DNA of 64,000 bases from Alphaproteobacteria bacterium (GTDB lineage: Bacteria; Pseudomonadota; Alphaproteobacteria; GCA-2731375): contig JAJFGG010000098.1 of NCBI GenBank assembly GCA_021776235.1, positions 49,854 through 113,853 on the forward strand, given 5' to 3'. Below, one piece after another: positions 61,650 through 64,000 of this stretch. Under the pieces are notes generated by a model. That model had not been told where the DNA came from. It did not search any database and saw only the letters and a list, made by a program, of their open reading frames with translations. Made by a program: the position numbers and the translations under genes. Each line of letters starts with the position of its first letter. Position 1 is the stretch's first letter.

Positions 61650-62804
61650 TCAATGCAGCGGTGGGCACGCTAGCGGTACGACCGGGGGATCCGATTTGCA
61701 GTCGCTCGATACGGGGATCAGATCCAGCCCCATACCGCAGACATAGCCGAAGTGATGCTGCCATCCGGCCTGCTCCAGGAAGTCAGGCTTGCTCGGCACG
61801 ATTCCACCCAGGATCCGCAACTGGTGCTGCACGATCTGCAGATAGTTCTTGTCCCAGACCAGATCGATCGCGCCGTTGGCGGCCAGTTCGATTGGAAACG
61901 ACGCCTTGATGACGGGCTTGTACAGGTTCGGGACCGTACGCAGGTCGGCGATGTGCCAGGCGTGCGGGACCACGTCATAGGGGCCGTGAAAGCGCCGCGT
62001 GGTGGCCTTCAGGCGCGAATTGTAATAGGTGGCAAAGTCGGCATCGCCCGGCGTGGGGCCCGCGAGCGCATAGACCGAGAGCACCGATTTGCCCTGGGGA
62101 TCCCAGTCCGCCCGTTTGTCCTCCAGCCATAACGCCAGGGTGGGCGCGAGGGCGCCGCCGAGGCTGTGGCCGGCGACCGCGATGGACTCGACACCTTGCT
62201 CATGCACCGCCCGGCGCAGGTATTGTGCGATGGTTTGCCCGGCATGGGGCAGGCCGGCCGCCGGTGCAAGCGCCTTCAAGATGTCCAGACCGGTCGCGGT
62301 GGCGCGGGAGACGCGCGGTTTCAGATTGTCCGGCACCGTGCCGTAGGGCCATGGGACGGTGACGCCGACATCAAAGTCCTCGTTCAGCCAGTCAAGAATT
62401 GCCTTGGGGTTGGTGCCGCGGGTCACCACGGCCAGCTGCCGGGGATTGTCGTTGTTCCGCACGACGTACAGCATGTTGTCGTCCAGCTTCGCGCTGTGGA
62501 ACTTGTACACAACCGGCCCCCACTCGAGCGTCCAGCGGCCCGAAAGCGCGGGCTGGCGGGCGATCTCGCGCGGCAGGCAGGCTTGCAGCGTTTTCTCCAC
62601 CTGCCGGTCGCTGCCCTCCAGCGAGTCCCCGACATACGCGACGAAGGCAAGCACCGCGATCTCCCGGTCCCCAGGTTCGATCGTGCGCGTGTTCACGCCG
62701 ATGACCGGGTCCGTGAAACTGGTGCAGGCGGACAACGCCAATGCAAAAACGACGGCGAAGGCCGTGTGCAAGCGGTTGCGGCAACTTCCGGGCGATGATG
62801 ACAT
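61650..62804 (-). CDS. Lipase class 3 family lipoprotein
   Basis: A 384-residue predicted lipoprotein. AGAGGAG before the ATG at 62804 sets the start; the signal peptide ends in the lipobox LSAC. The nucleophile elbow SIAVAGHSLGGALAPTLALW holds the catalytic Ser, preceded by an FVAYVG segment near the N-terminus and followed by Asp and His candidates in TPGDADFATYYNSR and VVPHAWHIAD. It would hydrolyse lipid esters at the membrane or outside. It is isolated, convergent with hicB and co-directional with the SDR gene upstream (178-bp gap). Confidence 0.85.
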   Translation of the reverse strand: MSSSPGSCRNRLHTAFAVVFALALSACTSFTDPVIGVNTRTIEPGDREIAVLAFVAYVGDSLEGSDRQVEKTLQACLPREIARQPALSGRWTLEWGPVVYKFHSAKLDDNMLYVVRNNDNPRQLAVVTRGTNPKAILDWLNEDFDVGVTVPWPYGTVPDNLKPRVSRATATGLDILKALAPAAGLPHAGQTIAQYLRRAVHEQGVESIAVAGHSLGGALAPTLALWLEDKRADWDPQGKSVLSVYALAGPTPGDADFATYYNSRLKATTRRFHGPYDVVPHAWHIADLRTVPNLYKPVIKASFPIELAANGAIDLVWDKNYLQIVQHQLRILGGIVPSKPDFLEQAGWQHHFGYVCGMGLDLIPVSSDCKSDPPVVPLACPPLH

Positions 62805-63016
62805 GAACGCAACTCCTCTGCAGGTTTGCTGGATCAAGTTTTAATCTACCATGACACTCAGAGGCTCGCGAGTCTTCCCAAGAAGGGCGCTGGCGCCAAA
62901 GTGAGGCCGCAATGAAAGGTCTGTAGCCGCTGTCCTGGACGTCATGGTTATGGGCGGATTAGTCGTGCGGGGGCCGCGACGGCCAAAACGGCGCGGCGGC
63001 CGCGCCATATGATCCG

Positions 63017-63799
63017 CTATTGCGCCACCATGCCACCGTCGATGACCAGTTCCGCGCCGGTCATCCAGGCGCTTTCGTCCGAGGCCAGGAACAGGCAACC
63101 CATGGCTATGTCCTCGGGCACCCCGAAGCGGCCCAGGGGTGTGACGGCCAGGCGCGGGGCAGCGTTTTCCGGACTTTCATGGGTGGCGGCGGTCATGGGA
63201 GTATCGACGAACCCCGGGTGCACCGAATTGACGCGGATCTTGTCGCCGGCATATTGAATGGCGGCCGATTTGGAGAAGGTCCGCACTGCGCCTTTCGATG
63301 AATGATAGGCCGCGCCGCCGCCCGAACCGACAATGCCGTAGATTGACGAGATATTGATGATGGAGCCGCCGCCACCCGCGCGCATGGGGGCGATGACATG
63401 CTTGACGCCCAGAAAAACGCCAGTGGCGTTGACGGCAAAGACCTTGTTCCAGCTTTCGACAGTGGCGTCCTCGATTTTCACGAGGCCCTTGCCGTCGGAC
63501 CGGCGTTCGGCGACGCCGGCGATATTCGCCAGCACGTCAAGCTGGCCGTACTTTACCAGCGTCTCGGCCACGGCGGCGATCCAATGATCTTCATCGGTCG
63601 TATCAAGGCGCAAATAGATCGCCTCGCCGCCAGCCGCCGTGATCCTGTCCGCCACCGTATGGCCCAGATTATCATTTACGTCCGTCACAACCACCGAGGC
63701 GCCATGTTCGGCGAAGGCGGTTGCGGTCGCCGCGCCGATGCCCGAGGCAGCGCCCGTTACAAGCGCGACCTTGCCGGGCAGTCGTGGGCCTATGGTCAT
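63017..63799 (-). CDS. SDR-family oxidoreductase
   Basis: A 260-residue classical short-chain dehydrogenase. The cofactor loop GAASGIGAATATAF lies near residue 17, NIAGV (NAG-like motif) near residue 91, Ser in NISSIYGIVGS and Tyr/Lys in AAYHSSKGAV form the standard Ser-Tyr-Lys triad, and VHPGFVDTPM is present. Unlike the SDR at 5279, it keeps the catalytic residues. It oxidises or reduces an alcohol/ketone with NAD(P). No neighbour defines the substrate. Confidence 0.93.
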   Translation of the reverse strand: MTIGPRLPGKVALVTGAASGIGAATATAFAEHGASVVVTDVNDNLGHTVADRITAAGGEAIYLRLDTTDEDHWIAAVAETLVKYGQLDVLANIAGVAERRSDGKGLVKIEDATVESWNKVFAVNATGVFLGVKHVIAPMRAGGGGSIINISSIYGIVGSGGGAAYHSSKGAVRTFSKSAAIQYAGDKIRVNSVHPGFVDTPMTAATHESPENAAPRLAVTPLGRFGVPEDIAMGCLFLASDESAWMTGAELVIDGGMVAQ

Positions 63800-63829
63800 G
63801 GCGTGGCTCCCATCTGTTCCTGCCGGCTA

Positions 63830-63960
63830 GAGCATATCCGGGCTATTGTGAGTCATTTGATGGTGACCATAAGCCATTCGGGTAGGCGCGTCGCGTAGCG
63901 CGATGTGGTTCATCGGGCAAGCGGCGCAACACATCCGAATGGCTTAGGGACGCCACCGAA
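63830..63960. repeat. Short interspersed repeat, copy 3, with internal inverted pair
   Basis: The first 52 bases match 24942-24993. A 12-bp perfect inverted pair TAAGCCATTCGG (63870-63881) and its complement (63935-63946) follow, and the sequence after the right arm (GGGACGCCACC) resembles the inverse of the left flank. It continues toward the window end, so the right boundary is not known. Confidence 0.6.
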
Positions 63961-64000
63961 GGCCGTCCACCAAGGCCCCGTGGCGGCGTTGCGGTTCTTG

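Noticed and set aside
1..64000. CRISPR array, integrase, or phage/defence island
   Set aside because: No regularly spaced repeat, cas gene, integrase, restriction or Abi-type protein was seen; the only addiction-type genes are higBA and hicAB.

Overview
The window looks like chromosomal DNA of a free-living alphaproteobacterium, most likely Rhodospirillales-like. It is GC-rich and densely coding on both strands. Family content fits this: a DUF2336 protein, a bactofilin, a CnoX-type thioredoxin, a Trm112-like protein, many CoA-linked catabolic enzymes and a coxMSL-type molybdenum hydroxylase. The assignment is an inference from gene families, because no rRNA or ribosomal protein genes are present.

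Layout. 1-9225: the tail of an unknown gene, a HupE/UreJ-like membrane protein, then catabolic genes (2-hydroxyacid dehydrogenase, NMT1-type binding protein, TPP-dependent enzyme, SDR, acyl-CoA dehydrogenase), a tyrosine phosphatase and an alpha/beta hydrolase. 9285-12635: a 260-bp palindromic insertion element, a Baeyer-Villiger-type monooxygenase and a MATE-like transporter. 12821-15143: an accessory segment, AT-rich in its first part, bounded by imperfect direct repeats; it carries a hypothetical gene, a HigBA-type toxin-antitoxin pair and a decayed gene. 15236-19395: gamma-glutamyltransferase, PfkB kinase and amidase. 19651-29001: mostly housekeeping genes (EI24, bactofilin, lipoprotein, Trm112, LON-like, CnoX, YbaK, tRNA-Gly, TfoX, BenE, VOC, DUF2336, spermidine synthase).

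29074-36015: a DUF1801 gene split by a second 261-bp element, then psuG, an MFS transporter, a histidine kinase overlapping a SAM hydroxide adenosyltransferase, and an Rrf2/NDH-2-like pair. 36147-47558: a large probable catabolic cluster with a P1 peptidase, oligopeptide-type binding protein, PaaK-like ligase, alanine racemase-like protein, M20 peptidase, three-subunit Mo hydroxylase and ACMSD-like amidohydrolase. 47555-51903: a MacAB-like efflux system. 51976-60821: HPF, an HD-like protein, and a second CoA/polyketide region (acyl-CoA synthetase, amidohydrolase, IPMDH-like dehydrogenase, type III polyketide synthase with an ICMT-like methyltransferase, NIPSNAP, CaiB/BaiF CoA-transferase). 60906-63799: a HicAB pair, a lipase-like lipoprotein and an SDR.

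The most informative non-gene signals are two about 260-bp palindromic elements. They share terminal sequence and 3-bp TTA/TAA target duplications. One splits a recognisable gene whose intact frame is restored exactly by removing the element and one target copy. There is also a separate short interspersed repeat in three places, and both toxin-antitoxin operons have a promoter geometry that predicts leaderless mRNAs. I did not find a clearly new defence or mobile system. The best candidates for undescribed biology are the element family, the 36-47.5 kb cluster with its atypical alanine racemase homologue, and the type III PKS/ICMT pair.
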